DNA of 64,000 nucleotides from Pempheris klunzingeri (lineage: Eukaryota > Chordata > Actinopteri > Acropomatiformes > Pempheridae): contig NC_092024.1 in NCBI RefSeq assembly GCF_042242105.1, positions 6,312,001 to 6,376,000 of the forward strand, read 5' to 3'. Position numbers and translations under genes: made by a program. Positions 37,301 to 46,735 of this stretch are shown piece after piece (position 1 is the first letter of the stretch; every line of letters begins with the position of its first letter). The notes under the pieces were generated by a model. It worked only from the letters and a program-made list of their open reading frames with translations, was not told the DNA's origin and ran no database searches.

Positions 37301-38590
37301 AATCAGCAAACATGGACACATATGTACAATTGTTTTTCTCTCACTTAGTTCCAAGATTCCTCTCTGCCTCTTATACTAGTTTGATAATTGTGTGACTGAT
37401 CCATTTGTTGTTGTCCCTTTTTTATTGTTGCTGCTGGGTGTCCTGGTCCATGGTCTGTGACTGTGTGATGTCAGGACACTAGTCCCCCCCGCTCTTCTCA
37501 GATTTCCAAATGTCAATGCATTCCCATTTTTACTGAAAACCTTCTGTTTGGCTCATAAACTGTATAAAAGAAGAGGATGTAGTTTCCACGTCTGAAAAGC
37601 GAAGCCAATTAGTGAGTTATGGACTACCTTGTGACTAACCAATCAGAGGCAGTTTTCATGGAATGAACGTCACTCCAGAAAACCAAAATGGCGAAGACCA
37701 TGAAACCAAGATGGCAACACCCATGAAGTTACACTCGAGACTTCACAATAGCAGTCAAAAAACCAATGGTTGACATCACGATGGCTATGTCTAGTTTGTC
37801 AAATGCCAAGATGTGCAATGTTATTTCATTTTTTTACACAATTCATTTTCATCTACAGTCAAATGCCCCTCTAAAAACATGTGTTTTGTTGTATTTTGCT
37901 GATCATAGTAATGAATTTTCTTTTGTAACAGGTACACCATCAATGACAGAAACCTTGGTCGCTTACTAAATCGAATCACTACCACCTACAATACAGAGCT
38001 CCAGCTATGGAAGGTAAGCATTGGTCTTTGAGCAATTAACTCATTAACTCGTTTTTGCTGCAGGAAAAATGAATCAAAAGATCTACAGAAGCTTCTCAAA
38101 CACCTCACAAAACTTTACAGACTTCGCAGCCGTTAGCTCAATATGTTCCAGATGGTTTTGCCAAAGTGTAGTTGAAAACACTACTTTCTGTCCTGGGCTG
38201 TTTTGGACCATATTTTGGAAAGGATTATGCTTTGAAAACACTGGACAATGTAGTACTTTTTCCTATTGTGAAAACTTGTTACGAGTTAAAAGCCTCAAAA
38301 GGGTTTGGATGGAGTATTAATTACTGCTTCCTAAAAAGTGGATGTAATGCTTTTTTTTTGTGATATGGTTTGAGTCTTGAGTTTGCAAGTAGAGATTAAC
38401 AGTGTTCAGGTTTCCTGTAACACATTTCTGCATGGTGATCTTGCAGATGGAGCATTTCTTCAGTCTAACACCCAATGCAGGAGCTGGGGAGATGCCCCGG
38501 AAGCAGGCTCTGGAGACAGCGAGGAACAACATTGAGTGGGTCAGAAGGAATGAAGACGAGATCAGACAGTGGCTGGACAACTTTGCCTAA
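15893..38590 (+). CDS. enpep: Glutamyl aminopeptidase (aminopeptidase A), complete 20-exon gene
   Basis: Coding exons: 15893-16524, 19499-19640, 21038-21169, 21323-21443, 22301-22455, 23845-23958, 24076-24210, 24356-24421, 24524-24589, 26406-26566, 28346-28428, 28612-28748, 29447-29502, 29584-29734, 31815-31888, 32034-32138, 32515-32688, 34170-34310, 37932-38013, 38447-38590. The total is 956 aa (human 957). It is a type II membrane zinc peptidase of family M1 that removes N-terminal Glu/Asp, for example from angiotensin II. Visible features: short cytosolic tail, membrane anchor ~21-41, Thr/Pro-rich stalk, exopeptidase motif GAMEN 353-357, zinc ligands H389, H393 and E412 with general base E390 (HELVH, 18 residues, E), and catalytic Tyr475 in AISYSKG. 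The zinc site is split by the exon 5/6 boundary. ATG 15893 was chosen because it gives the family length and the KRYCI.TKH N-terminus. No breaks seen. Confidence 0.96.
16525..19498. other. ENPEP intron 1, mostly unrecognised
   Basis: AT-rich, about 3 kb. Apart from the retro-tail at 18009-18080 I see no gene or clear repeat. Confidence 0.5.
18009..18080 (-). repeat. Retroelement 3' tail with (TTATC)n
   Basis: (GATAA)n on the plus strand next to CCTTTATTCGTCG...TTGGGGAAATTTGC. This is the 3' end of a 5'-truncated fish retroelement on the minus strand. The TTTATT/GGGGAAATT core recurs at 20394 and 23252. Confidence 0.6.
20362..20475 (-). repeat. Retroelement tail flanked by two hexamer arrays
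   Basis: (CAGAAT)n at 20367-20393, then the core TTTAATAATCCCCAGGGGGAAATTGC, then (AAGAAT)n at 20446-20470. The first array is the minus-strand 3' tail; the second is a separate hexamer run about 50 bases away. Confidence 0.6.
20590..20705. repeat. AT-rich (AAT)n/(ACT)n low-complexity tract
   Basis: Runs of AATAAT, ACTACT and TATTAATA repeats in ENPEP intron 2; no coding content. Confidence 0.8.
23233..23300 (-). repeat. Retroelement 3' tail with (TATC)n
   Basis: (TAGA)n on the plus strand followed by TTCCTTTATTTATCCCACAA and TGGGGAAATTTC. Same core as the tails at 18009 and 20362 but a different microsatellite. Lies in ENPEP intron 5. Confidence 0.65.
24823..25521 (-). mobile_element. Internally deleted Tc1/mariner element with intact terminal inverted repeats
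   Basis: 699 bp flanked by TA target-site duplications (24821-24822 and 25522-25523). The ends CACTACTCACAAAAAGTTAG and their inverted copy match over about 44 bp with one mismatch (24823-24866 against 25478-25521). On the minus strand 25230-25105 encodes the N-terminal helix-turn-helix of a Tc1-like transposase ([20 protein letters not shown]) followed by stops; the DDE catalytic domain is absent. Non-autonomous, in ENPEP intron 9. Confidence 0.9.
25590..25965 (+). mobile_element. Degenerate LINE ORF2 C-terminal remnant
   Basis: Across many frame breaks the translation recalls the C-terminal part of fish L2/CR1-type reverse transcriptases: LDYCNS near 25610, [15 protein letters not shown] near 25750-25800, LLMVPNCRL then [17 protein letters not shown] near 25830-25915. 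Old and dead; in ENPEP intron 9. Confidence 0.65.
26205..26400. repeat. Dispersed fish repeat (MITE-like), copy A inverted
   Basis: Reverse complement of the family at 9305-9475: TGGACGGAGCCAGGCTAGCA, TTATGCTAAACTAA, GACAAGGGTCTGATATC and AAATAAGCATATTCACGAAA. It ends only a few bases before ENPEP exon 10 (26406), so part of that exon's polypyrimidine/branch region may come from the repeat. Confidence 0.65.
26567..28345. other. ENPEP intron 10, unrecognised
   Basis: About 1.8 kb. The phrase GTAGAGGTTTATTGTC at 26719 and the following A/C-rich stretch to ~27000 look like a dispersed repeat, but I cannot classify it. Confidence 0.4.
29735..30840. other. ENPEP intron 14, 5' part, nothing recognised
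   Basis: AT-rich intronic DNA with no repeat family or coding similarity that I can name. Confidence 0.4.
30845..31244 (+). mobile_element. 3' end of a Tc1-like transposon
   Basis: 30850-31038 encodes the C-terminal ~60 residues of a Tc1-type transposase ([20 protein letters not shown] ... [12 protein letters not shown] ... AKGG). The 3' terminal repeat GGTGTCCTCATTTTTTCACA ends in TGACTG before a TA at 31245-31246. The 5' repeat and the DDE domain are missing. Lies in ENPEP intron 14. Confidence 0.8.
31292..31323. repeat. (TA)n microsatellite
   Basis: About sixteen perfect TA units. Confidence 0.95.
31386..31695 (-). mobile_element. LINE reverse-transcriptase fragment
   Basis: The minus strand keeps a clean frame through RT fingers/palm motifs: [23 protein letters not shown], then [19 protein letters not shown] and the [14 protein letters not shown] block. 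AAFDTIDH is the RT motif carrying the first catalytic Asp. Both ends are truncated. It reads more cleanly than the other LINE scraps, so it may be younger. ENPEP intron 14, about 120 bases upstream of exon 15. Confidence 0.85.
32511..32517 (+). other. enpep: Tandem NAGNAG splice acceptor of ENPEP exon 17
   Basis: The intron ends GCAGCAG, so splicing can occur after 32514 or 32517. The two choices differ by one Ser codon in the GSLS(S)VAVNLR segment and both keep the frame. I used 32515 in the gene model. Confidence 0.6.
32689..34169. other. ENPEP intron 17, with a possible dispersed repeat at 33130-33450
   Basis: 33130-33450 is rich in GGCAGG/GACAGGCA-like words and reads like a fish dispersed repeat, but I could not assign a class. 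The rest is unrecognised. Confidence 0.35.
34595..34795. repeat. Common fish dispersed repeat (CATCCAACCATCGTCTATAC type)
   Basis: Shows the ordered phrases ACCATCGTCTATACCGGTTG, TGGGCAAGAGGTGGGGTACA, TGGTTGCCAGTCAATCACAG, GACCATTCACACTCACACCT and AATTTAGAGAGACCAATTAA found in thousands of fish loci. Class not assigned. ENPEP intron 18. Confidence 0.75.
35170..36900 (-). mobile_element. R2/R4-type LINE remnant: RT, zinc-knuckle region and C-terminal endonuclease
   Basis: Reading the minus strand downward: RT palm pieces ([41 protein letters not shown], 36700-36500), the YMDD active site in [11 protein letters not shown] (~36450), [10 protein letters not shown] (~36360), a spacer, [11 protein letters not shown] (~35760) and [10 protein letters not shown] (~35690), then [20 protein letters not shown] (~35230), which belongs to the restriction-like endonuclease domain at the C-terminus of R2/R4-type LINEs. 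Several stops and frameshifts make it dead. A plus-strand retro-tail interrupts it at ~35400-35636. ENPEP intron 18. Confidence 0.8.
35400..35636 (+). mobile_element. Nested LINE 3' tail ending in (AATTG)n
   Basis: TTGAGTTTTTCCTTCCCAAA, GTAAAGCACTGTGAGACACT and GGGCTATACAAAATAAATTG followed by (AATTG)n form a classic fish LINE/SINE 3' end on the plus strand. It sits between the zinc-knuckle and endonuclease parts of the minus-strand R2/R4-type element, so it inserted later. Confidence 0.75.
37560..37800. repeat. Dispersed fish repeat (AACCAAAATGGCGAAGACCA type)
   Basis: Contains ACCAAAATGGCGAAGACC, AACCAAGATGGCAACACCC and AAACCAATGGTTGACATCAC, a non-coding repeat common in fishes. Lies ~130 bases upstream of ENPEP exon 19. 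Confidence 0.6.
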
Positions 38591-39170
38591 AACCTAAAAC
38601 AACACTCCGCCAAAACACAGCAGGGCATACAGATGCTGTACGTGTACAGAGCCAGAGCAACCTTCAGTTATAGCCTCTTCCCATTCGACACATACTCTGT
38701 GGTCGTGGTTGGGCTGAGTTTGTGTTCTTTTTGAAGGACCAAAGCGCTGGGTTGCTTATCTGAATCAACATTGGAGAAAAGGAAATATAAAGAAATACTC
38801 CCATTCTCACATAGAAGCACTTCACATTACATAACCGTATCTCCGATATTTTGTGCTCATCATCAGACGGATTTTTATACAGCCTTTTCTCCTTTTTATT
38901 ACAAATTCTTGAATATATTTTTGTTTAAATCTCAGGTGTTGCAATCCAGAAATGTTTGCTTCTATCATCACGTAAGTGCATTAAGCACAAGAGTGCGGCC
39001 ACGATGGTCAGACTCATCTGGAATTTTCCAAATCTCTCCCTTGTTTCCTTGGTGCTCAACAACCAAGTACACACTACTGTCTGTGCATGGTGCTAACATA
39101 GCACCGCAGATGTTAGTTTGTATTTCTGAGCAATAATGGAAATGTAGCGTTGATGAAGACTTAATGTCTG

Positions 39171-39176
39171 AATAAA
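39171..39176 (+). terminator. enpep: ENPEP polyadenylation signal AATAAA
   Basis: AATAAA 581 nt after the ENPEP stop, the first strong candidate; the transcript should end near 39190. The convergent RRH gene ends at 39752. Confidence 0.6.
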
Positions 39177-39364
39177 TAATGTCTTACTAAAATGACCTTG
39201 TGGGCATCATTAGCTTTATTTTATGTTATTTTAGCCTTTAGCAATGGTAAAATGTCACATTTACTGTAGTGAAGTACAATTTTGAGGAATCTTAATGCAA
39301 CAGTAATGCAGATTCAGTAACATGACAGGGACCATTATGCTGCCCAATAAATACTTTTGTTTAT

Positions 39365-39365
39365 A

Positions 39366-39422
<57 letters not shown>
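39365..39422. repeat. (ATCT)n microsatellite
   Basis: About fourteen ATCT tetramers between the convergent ENPEP and RRH 3' ends. Confidence 0.95.
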
Positions 39423-39423
<1 letters not shown>

Positions 39424-39751
39424 AAACTTAACATAGCTGACATAAAAAGGAGTAATTGGTTTTCCTATTCTTGTTTTGGCCTTTTCCAAGATATGGAAAA
39501 ATGTAGTCAGTTCACAGAAAGATTTTCATTGCCAATTTGTAATTGAAGTAACTGGAACACAATGACTACAACAGTACAACAAGTGGAATTTACACAGTAA
39601 ACACCACAGTGCATTGGTTATTCAACAGAAAAAAAGCTATAATAGAAAGAAAAGCACAGTGATTGGTGTTTCATTTCATCCTAACGATGTTCTACACATG
39701 GTTTTAAATCCAGGGTATATTAACACAATCTTATACTGATGCAATTTCACC

Positions 39752-42700
39752 TCACTGAGTCAAAGGTTGTTGGGAGGTTGTCATGGGAACCTGGGTATTG
39801 ATGGTGATTCGCTGCCTGGTTTGACATCGAATCATCCCTATGATGGCTCTTCTGAACCTGCAGGAAAAGATTATTCATGTCTTTTAATGTACCATCTACT
39901 CAGAACAAAATGTGTAGTATAGCATTAAGAATGCTTTATTTCTGTAATTATTATAATAATAACAACCCGTGGCGCTCAGAAGCATCTTTACGAAGTACAT
40001 GTGCACTACTACTCATCAAAGCATAATGAAGAGAAAGACACTCACTTTTTGTTGGCAATAACATAAATGCAGGGGTTGTAAAAGGTGGAGGACTTAGCAA
40101 AGAGTGGAGCGATGATAGCCATAGGAGCAGGGATAGTTGTGGGGTCACCAAATGATGCCCAGAGACACACCATGGAGTAGGGAGACCAAGCCACCAAGAA
40201 CATGATGATCATCACTATGGACATCTGTGGGACACAAACACAGCAACACAACTTACAGGCAGAATGTTGTTTCTAGTGTAGAAGAGATGCAGTTAGTCAG
40301 CTAGTTTCATTTATGGAGATAGACATTAAGACGCAAAAACACATTTTAAAACTGGCAAAAATCATTGGGAAAAGGCTCAGTCATTCCTCTACTTTAGTTT
40401 TCCTGGCCAAGCAGGCCCACATTAAGGTTTTGCCAACTGTTTCACAACTGGGGATCTGCAGACCCTAGTGGTCTGATGTCTAATGTGTGTCTAACATTCA
40501 GCCCTCAAGCCTGGCAGTGATTATGCAAGCTTGGTGCTGAGCCTAATACTGCACCAGCAGTGTAGCAAAATCAGCTTGTTAGTAGCAGCTGCAGTCCAGA
40601 ATCTACACTGGATCTGTCGAGGAACAACACAATGCCACAAGTCCACATTTTTGCAGTGCTCACAACCCATTGCACTTTATAGGAAAGGGAAGAGCAGACT
40701 CTATCTGCTCAGGAGGCTCAGGTCTTTTGGAGTGCAGGGGGCTCTGCTTAAGACCTTCTATGACTCTGTTGTGGCATCAGCCACCTTAAATGGAGTGGTC
40801 TGCTGGGGGGGCAGCATCGCAGCTGTGGACAGGAAGAGACTGGACAAGTTCATCAGCTCTGTCCTGGGTTTCCCCCTCAACCCAGTGGAGGTGGTGGGAG
40901 AGAGGAGCTTTGCCATCATCCATGAGACAGAACCAATTCCCCCCCCCCATGAAGGACACACTGACAGCACTGGAGGGCTCCTTCAGCGACAGACTCCTCC
41001 ACTGCTCCCAGTAGACCTCACTGCTCCAGTAGACCACACTGCTCCCAGCAGACCTCACTGCTCCCAGTAGACCATACTGCTCCAGTAGACCTCACTGCTC
41101 CCAGCAGACCTCACTGCTCCAGTAGACCTCACTGCTCCCAGTAGACCACACTGCTCCAGTAGACCTCACTGCACCCAGTAGACCTCACTGCTCCAGTAGA
41201 CCTCACTGCTCCCAGCAGACCTCACTGCTCCCACTAGATCTCACTGCTCCAGTAGACCTCACTGCACCCAGTAGACCTCACTGCTCCAGTAGACCTCACT
41301 GCTCCCAGTAGACCTCACTGCTCCAGTAGACCTCACTGCTCCCAGCAGACCTCACTGCTCCCACTAGATCTCACTGCTCCAGTAGACCTCACTGCACCCA
41401 GTAGACCTCACTGCTCCAGTAGACCTCACTGCTCCCAGTAGACCTCACTGCTCCCAGTAGACCTCACTGCTCCCAGCAGACCTCACTGCTCCAGTAGACC
41501 TCACTGCTCCAGTAGACCTTGCTGCTTCAAGTAGACCTCACTGCTCCCAGTAGACCTCACTGCTCCCAGTAGACCACACTGCTCCCAGTAGACCTCACAT
41601 GCACCTACACTGACAATATGAGTGTATATGTATGTGTGTATTGTGCTGTGTGTATGACTGTGGATATGTTGTGGAGGTGTGCTGTGTCTGTACGTATTCT
41701 TGTGAGGCTGTGGAGAAACTGTGGAAACAGATTTCCTGTCAAGGACAATAAAGAATTCATCTATCTTCAAGCAATGCATGCAGAGAAATGACTGATTAAT
41801 TGACTGATAGCCAACTGAGATGATGCACAACTTTGTCTAATCACTGAGATGATGAAAGCTGTGTGCCAGTGTAAGTGACACGCTAAGACAAAGAAGAAAG
41901 CCTGGATATGACTCCAGTGCGGCTCAGTTTTCACCTTGGTGACATCCATCTGATCTGACCAGTCGATGTTGATGCTGTCCAGGCAGTTGCTGGCTTTGTA
42001 TCTCTTCACAGTGGCTGACACGTTGTAGTAGCAGTAAAACATGACGGACAAAGGCATCACAAAGTTCACTGCAATTACTGCCATAGTGTACGAGATGAAG
42101 GAGCTGTGGAGGAAAAGCTCAGTTAGTCCAATAAATCCAGCACAATAATATGCTGGATTCTGGAGGCTAGTGTGTGTTATTAAAAGAACAAAGTTTCTAA
42201 TCCTAATAATTTAAATTCCATTCATTTTTTTACTTATTGCATTGAAAAGAGTTACATACAGTATTACCAAAGCAGTTGTTGGTTTTCAATGTAATAAATG
42301 AGAATGTGAGAAGAAGTGAACCAAAACACAGCAGTACAGCACACTATGTACAGCACACTATACAATCGACTACACTGTGCAACATTACATACATTACTAC
42401 ACCAGAGAGTATTCATATTTTATAAAGAATCATTGACAAATATTATAATTCTAAATCAAATAACTACACTGTAGTTCTAATCAAGTATCATTAAAATGCC
42501 TTCACTAACTTTTTTATCCTTTTAGTGACAACAATGAGGCACTATTGTGATATACTGTTGAATTATGAACGTTATTTATAATGTTATTATGAATGTACAA
42601 TACCTTAAATCCTTCAGTTCCACTCTTTCATTCTCACTCATTGTGAGCAATTTTCTATTTTTAGAACGAGAGTTTTTTGTGACAGTCAAGAATGCTATAA

Positions 42701-45700
42701 CATCTGCAGTCTATTGATAACTCACGCATCATTCTGTCTCCAATTGATAGTGCACGTAGCTCCAGTGGGGTCAGGGGCATAAGCAGCCCAGCCCACTATG
42801 GGCATTGAGGACCAGAACACAGCATTGAGCCATGCTGCCAGAATAAGAAGGTTGTATGATCGCACCGTCATTTTCTGCCCTGGAGAGAGAAAAGACGTGT
42901 GCATTCACAGTGAAGGTCATGAAAGTCAGTAGACTGTTAATCCAGGGTGGAGATGCTAGTTTCAGTCAAATGTATTCTCATTAGGTGCGTTACATATTCT
43001 AATTAGTTTCCCAACACATGCAACACACGTAGCAGGTTTGTATATCTATTGCAACTGCAAAAAAGTACGTATATGTTAGACTAAACTAAATATGTTGATA
43101 GCAGGCAAGTAAAAAAGATTTGGCTGAAAGGCCAGGAGTCATCAGTAACCCTGGGGATGAACTTATTCATTTACTAGATACATCTGTGTAAAACTAATAC
43201 AGTCTATGACATTATAGTGGCAGGTGTATCTATTCTTTTGTCGACCACACTCTGCCACTAGCGGTAAAACATCTGCCTAATGTAAAGTGATGCAGTTCAA
43301 CGGAAGCATGAACTGCAGCCACTAAAATGCCCACAAAGTTAAATCAACACCACTCGAAGCAGTTTCAACAAAAAGTGAACACTTTAACCATCATGAAACG
43401 AGGATGTGCTGCAGGACTGTGGTATTAGACTGCACTAGTTTTAGCTAGGTGAGCTGAATAAATGAATATCTGAGTGTATACTGTAGTTCAACATGCCTAT
43501 ATAGAGAGCAGTACATTTATACCTATGTCTGGTCTGCAGATGGTGAGGTAGCGATCAATGGCCACCACAGTCAGCAGGCCGATACTGGCCATGCCAAAGA
43601 AGATGTTGAGAGCTGCATAAATCTGGAGGAAAGAACAAACACATATTGACCCCTTTTTTTAACAGAGTTCACGATAATGGCCATTTAATGTAATGATAAC
43701 AGGATTAAAGGTGCCTAGTATCTTTAGTGTCTTTAAAAGCATTTTTTTTCACTGCATAATAATCCATAATTTCAATGTGTCAAAAATCAGTTGAACATAG
43801 TGTTTGCTGCTGTTTGGCTATTGTATTGTAGTCGAAGTGTCCCTGACACTGAAGACACTGAACCCCGAGTTGCTCCTGAAGCAGCTTCAGTGTGTGAATG
43901 TGTGTGAAAGAACAGTCTCCTCCAATTTAGATTCCCCCTGAATGAATGCTGTGAATGAGAATGCAACGTAATACACAAATACAGACCATTTACCAGTAGG
44001 TACACTACATTCATGGTTGGTACAGGGTTGGATCTGTTTTTATTTTTTGAACATGTTCTAACCATCTTAACACGTTTGCTTGAAAAATAACTGATGGACA
44101 ATTTCATTCTAATCATTTTAGCTCTTATTTCAACCATAGTAAAACAAACACATTTGTAGAGATTTGCAAGTTTGTATGGCACCACACAAGGGTACCAAAG
44201 TGCTAAACATTAGCAACAATAAGTGCAGCGTAGTGTGTTTACTGTAATGGAAGGCTACCTATGCTAACATTTTTCATAAATCACTCATGTAGATTAATAT
44301 CACATAGTTCAATATCACTGTGCAACAACAAGGACTGGGGAAAAAAACATAATCTGCCATAGGAATCCAAATATGCTGCCTGCTGCAGTGCAGCAGCTGA
44401 AGTGCGTCAGCCTTCTCACAGGTTTAGTCTCATGGCCAGCTAAGAGTAAGTCTCATTAGTGAGTGGAACATTTTTAAAGGTTTTACAAAAAATTATGACA
44501 CAGAGAACTGCAAGGTTGGTATTACTTCTGTCTGGATCTTAGTAACACGCACGGTTGTGTTTATTCTTATATTCTTGTATCTATATAATCGTAATCTATT
44601 TACACGCTTTGGTGGAATATGTGGATTATATGAATACATTCTTTCCAGAAAATACAGATTCAAGATACAAATTCATCCTTATAGGTTTTCACGTTACTGT
44701 GGTTGTGTGTCAAGCCTGTAAAGAAGCTACACACACACATGCACACACAGAACCTATAGACATGCAGTAGTGGACAGGTGATTTGACAACCATTTGCTGT
44801 GCTGCTGAAGCGCTTCACATTTGATAGGTCCACAGAACCTGCTTACACAAATGAATCAGGCTGCAATCATGGGAAGAATGCAGTGCAAGTGCATGATGGG
44901 ACCTTTTAGGATGGGTCCTTGACAGCTGAAAAATATGGTGCCTTCCTGTAATTTTTCAAGAGTACTTCATTCATTATTATGTAGCGTGCTTCGTGTCATT
45001 GTCACGGTCATGTTATGCCATCACACATTCCACCCACCTGACAACCAGTGTAGCCGAATTTCCAGCTGCCGTGGATGTCTGAGGCAGCTGACATGGGGTA
45101 GCCGATACCAGCCACTCCGATGTCAGTAAAAGCGAGGTTGATTATAATGAAGTTGGTGGCAGTGCGGAGCTCCTTAAACTTCGCAAACATTAGCAGCACC
45201 ACGATGTTGCTTGCTAAACTTATAACACCTGAGAAGAGAAAGGAAGATATAAAGTCCAGTGACACAGCATAGGGGGGGAATCCCCCCCCCCGTGACTGTA
45301 GTCACAGTGATTGATGGGTAAGAAAAAACACAAGACTTTTAAGCTGCATTTCCTCAGAGTTAATAACTCCCACACCCACAGTCAGTCTCCTGATACAACA
45401 ACACACTTCTTCTAATAGAGCTAGTGGGTTTTAGAGTCTTTGCTTAGGCTGGTAAACAGAAGCATGCTGTATATTAAACAATAATTACTGAAACATAATG
45501 CCTCTGGCCATGGCTGTTGTGGAGGTATAGAGATTGAATTGATGACGTGCTGCCAGTAGCTGACCATGTACGGCCCACAGGCAGACATTATAACCTGTCA
45601 AACGTGGCACAAATAGCATTATTATTTGTTGCATTGCGTTTTAATAATTGCTGGGGCAGAGGCACCGTTAATGTTATTAGTTTCACCTTCTTTTCCTCCT

Positions 45701-46735
45701 TCGACAATTCAAATGTCTGCTGAGAATCTGAGAATCTGATTTATTTTGGGAGTTGCACAGCAGCAGCACAGAGGAAAACATCAAACTGAAACCCATGGTT
45801 AACATCTTTTCTACTGTTATTTTACCTTTTTAAAAAAGCTGTGATAAGACAAATGCAAAATGAGGGATCTTGGAACTATTTTAAACATACTGACTATCAT
45901 CAGATGTTACAGAGTAACAGGAGTTTAACAAAAACACGTTCCAGTCAGTCTCAGTAAACATCAGACATAATACAGCCGACTGGCTAAGCCCAACTATTTG
46001 ATACAGTTTTTTTTTTTAATGCTGTGAGCACCAGAAAACAAATTCCAGTCACCTGTTTTGACAGACATGTCACTTGTATAAAACTGTTGAAGGGTAGATA
46101 GTAATAAGTAATGAAAGTTGTAATTTAGGTGGACCAACCCTTTAATATTCGCTGGATACAAAACTTTGTCAGCATAATCAACTGATGCCGTACTTGACAA
46201 CTACAGTGTAACTGGACTTATACTGTATACAAGTAAACAGCACTGATCCAGCCTTTTCTCCTAAACATCATTGACTAAACATAAACAGCAAATACTTTTG
46301 AAAGAAGCATATTATCAAATAATATCATATAACAAATCTATAAATGTTTTTTGTCATTTGTTTTCCCACAATTCATGTCATTATTTATGATTGATGTTCG
46401 CAGTTTGTTAGGCAGCCAATAGTGTGCTCTAAGCACACTACTTATAGTTTAAAACGTGTTCAGTGTATGTTTAAACAGTGACTGAATGTAGGCTCTTTTT
46501 AAATGCCACTGGCTCCTGAGTTAGATTGTTGGACTACACAGGCTTCTACAGAAGAACATTAAGCAGGAAAATCAAATCACACTGCAACACAATAGTCCCA
46601 CACAGTGATCCACTCTTTGTTACCTGCGGTAATAAGATATCCAGCCACTATATTGTGCTCCAGTTGGGTGAAGGCACTTTTTCCCCCATAAGGTGCAACA
46701 TCATCTGAAATATTGACTCCAGAGTCAATCCCCAT
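39752..46735 (-). CDS. rrh: Peropsin (RPE-derived rhodopsin homolog), complete 7-exon gene
   Basis: Coding exons in transcript order: 46735-46624, 45228-45038, 43622-43523, 42879-42726, 42103-41935, 40224-40046, 39857-39752; all phases join, giving 336 aa (human 337). Peropsin is a seven-helix opsin of retinal pigment epithelium thought to act as a retinal photoisomerase or sensor. Visible features: N-glycosylation site NIS at residue ~8, helix 1-2 GVISLASNIVVLL...INLAFTDIG, disulfide Cys100 and Cys177, DRY at 124-126, Schiff-base Lys286 in LFAKSSTFYNP, and NPxxY (NPCIY) from 292. The position aligned to bovine counterion Glu181 is Asp171, and that of Glu113 is Tyr103. ATG 46735 was chosen because it gives the family length. 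The gene is convergent with ENPEP and shares its human 4q25 neighbourhood. Confidence 0.95.
40540..41765 (+). mobile_element. 5'-truncated LINE with expanded internal minisatellite
   Basis: 40680-41000 encodes an ORF2 C-terminus in one frame: LYLLRRLRSFGVQGALLKTF, YDSVVASATLNGVVCWGG, DRKRLDKFISSVLG, VVGERSFAIIHETE, ending LLQRQTPP. It then runs straight into a minisatellite (41001-41598) and a 3' UTR that ends CAAGGACAATAAAGAATTCA near 41760. The same family is at 3117-3480 in the other orientation. Lies antisense in RRH intron 5. Confidence 0.8.
41001..41598. repeat. 18/19-bp minisatellite, about 32 units
   Basis: Units of CACTGCTCCCAGTAGACCT (19 bp) and CACTGCTCCAGTAGACCT (18 bp) alternate irregularly. 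A block containing the rare variants CACTAGATCT and CTGCACCCAG recurs 130 bp apart (41232 and 41362), a higher-order duplication. No unique spacers lie between units. Confidence 0.95.
43840..44000. repeat. Dispersed fish repeat, copy B2
   Basis: Shares ACTGAACCCCGAGTTGCTCC, CTTCAGTGTGTGAATGTGTG, AACAGTCTCCTCCAA and ACAGACCATTTACCA with the copy at 14700-14945, same orientation. RRH intron 2. Confidence 0.7.
45272..45291. other. G7-AAT-C10 hairpin-forming tract upstream of RRH exon 2
   Basis: Seven G, AAT, then ten C on the plus strand. On the transcribed strand it lies 44-63 nt before the exon 2 acceptor (exon starts 45228), in the usual branch-point zone. Confidence 0.7.
45300..46620. other. 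RRH intron 1, nothing recognised
   Basis: No repeat family or coding similarity that I can support; some A/T-rich tracts. Confidence 0.4.

Noticed and set aside
41001-41598. CRISPR-like regular repeats
   Set aside because: Units are contiguous 18/19-mers without unique spacers, in a vertebrate intron; it is a minisatellite.
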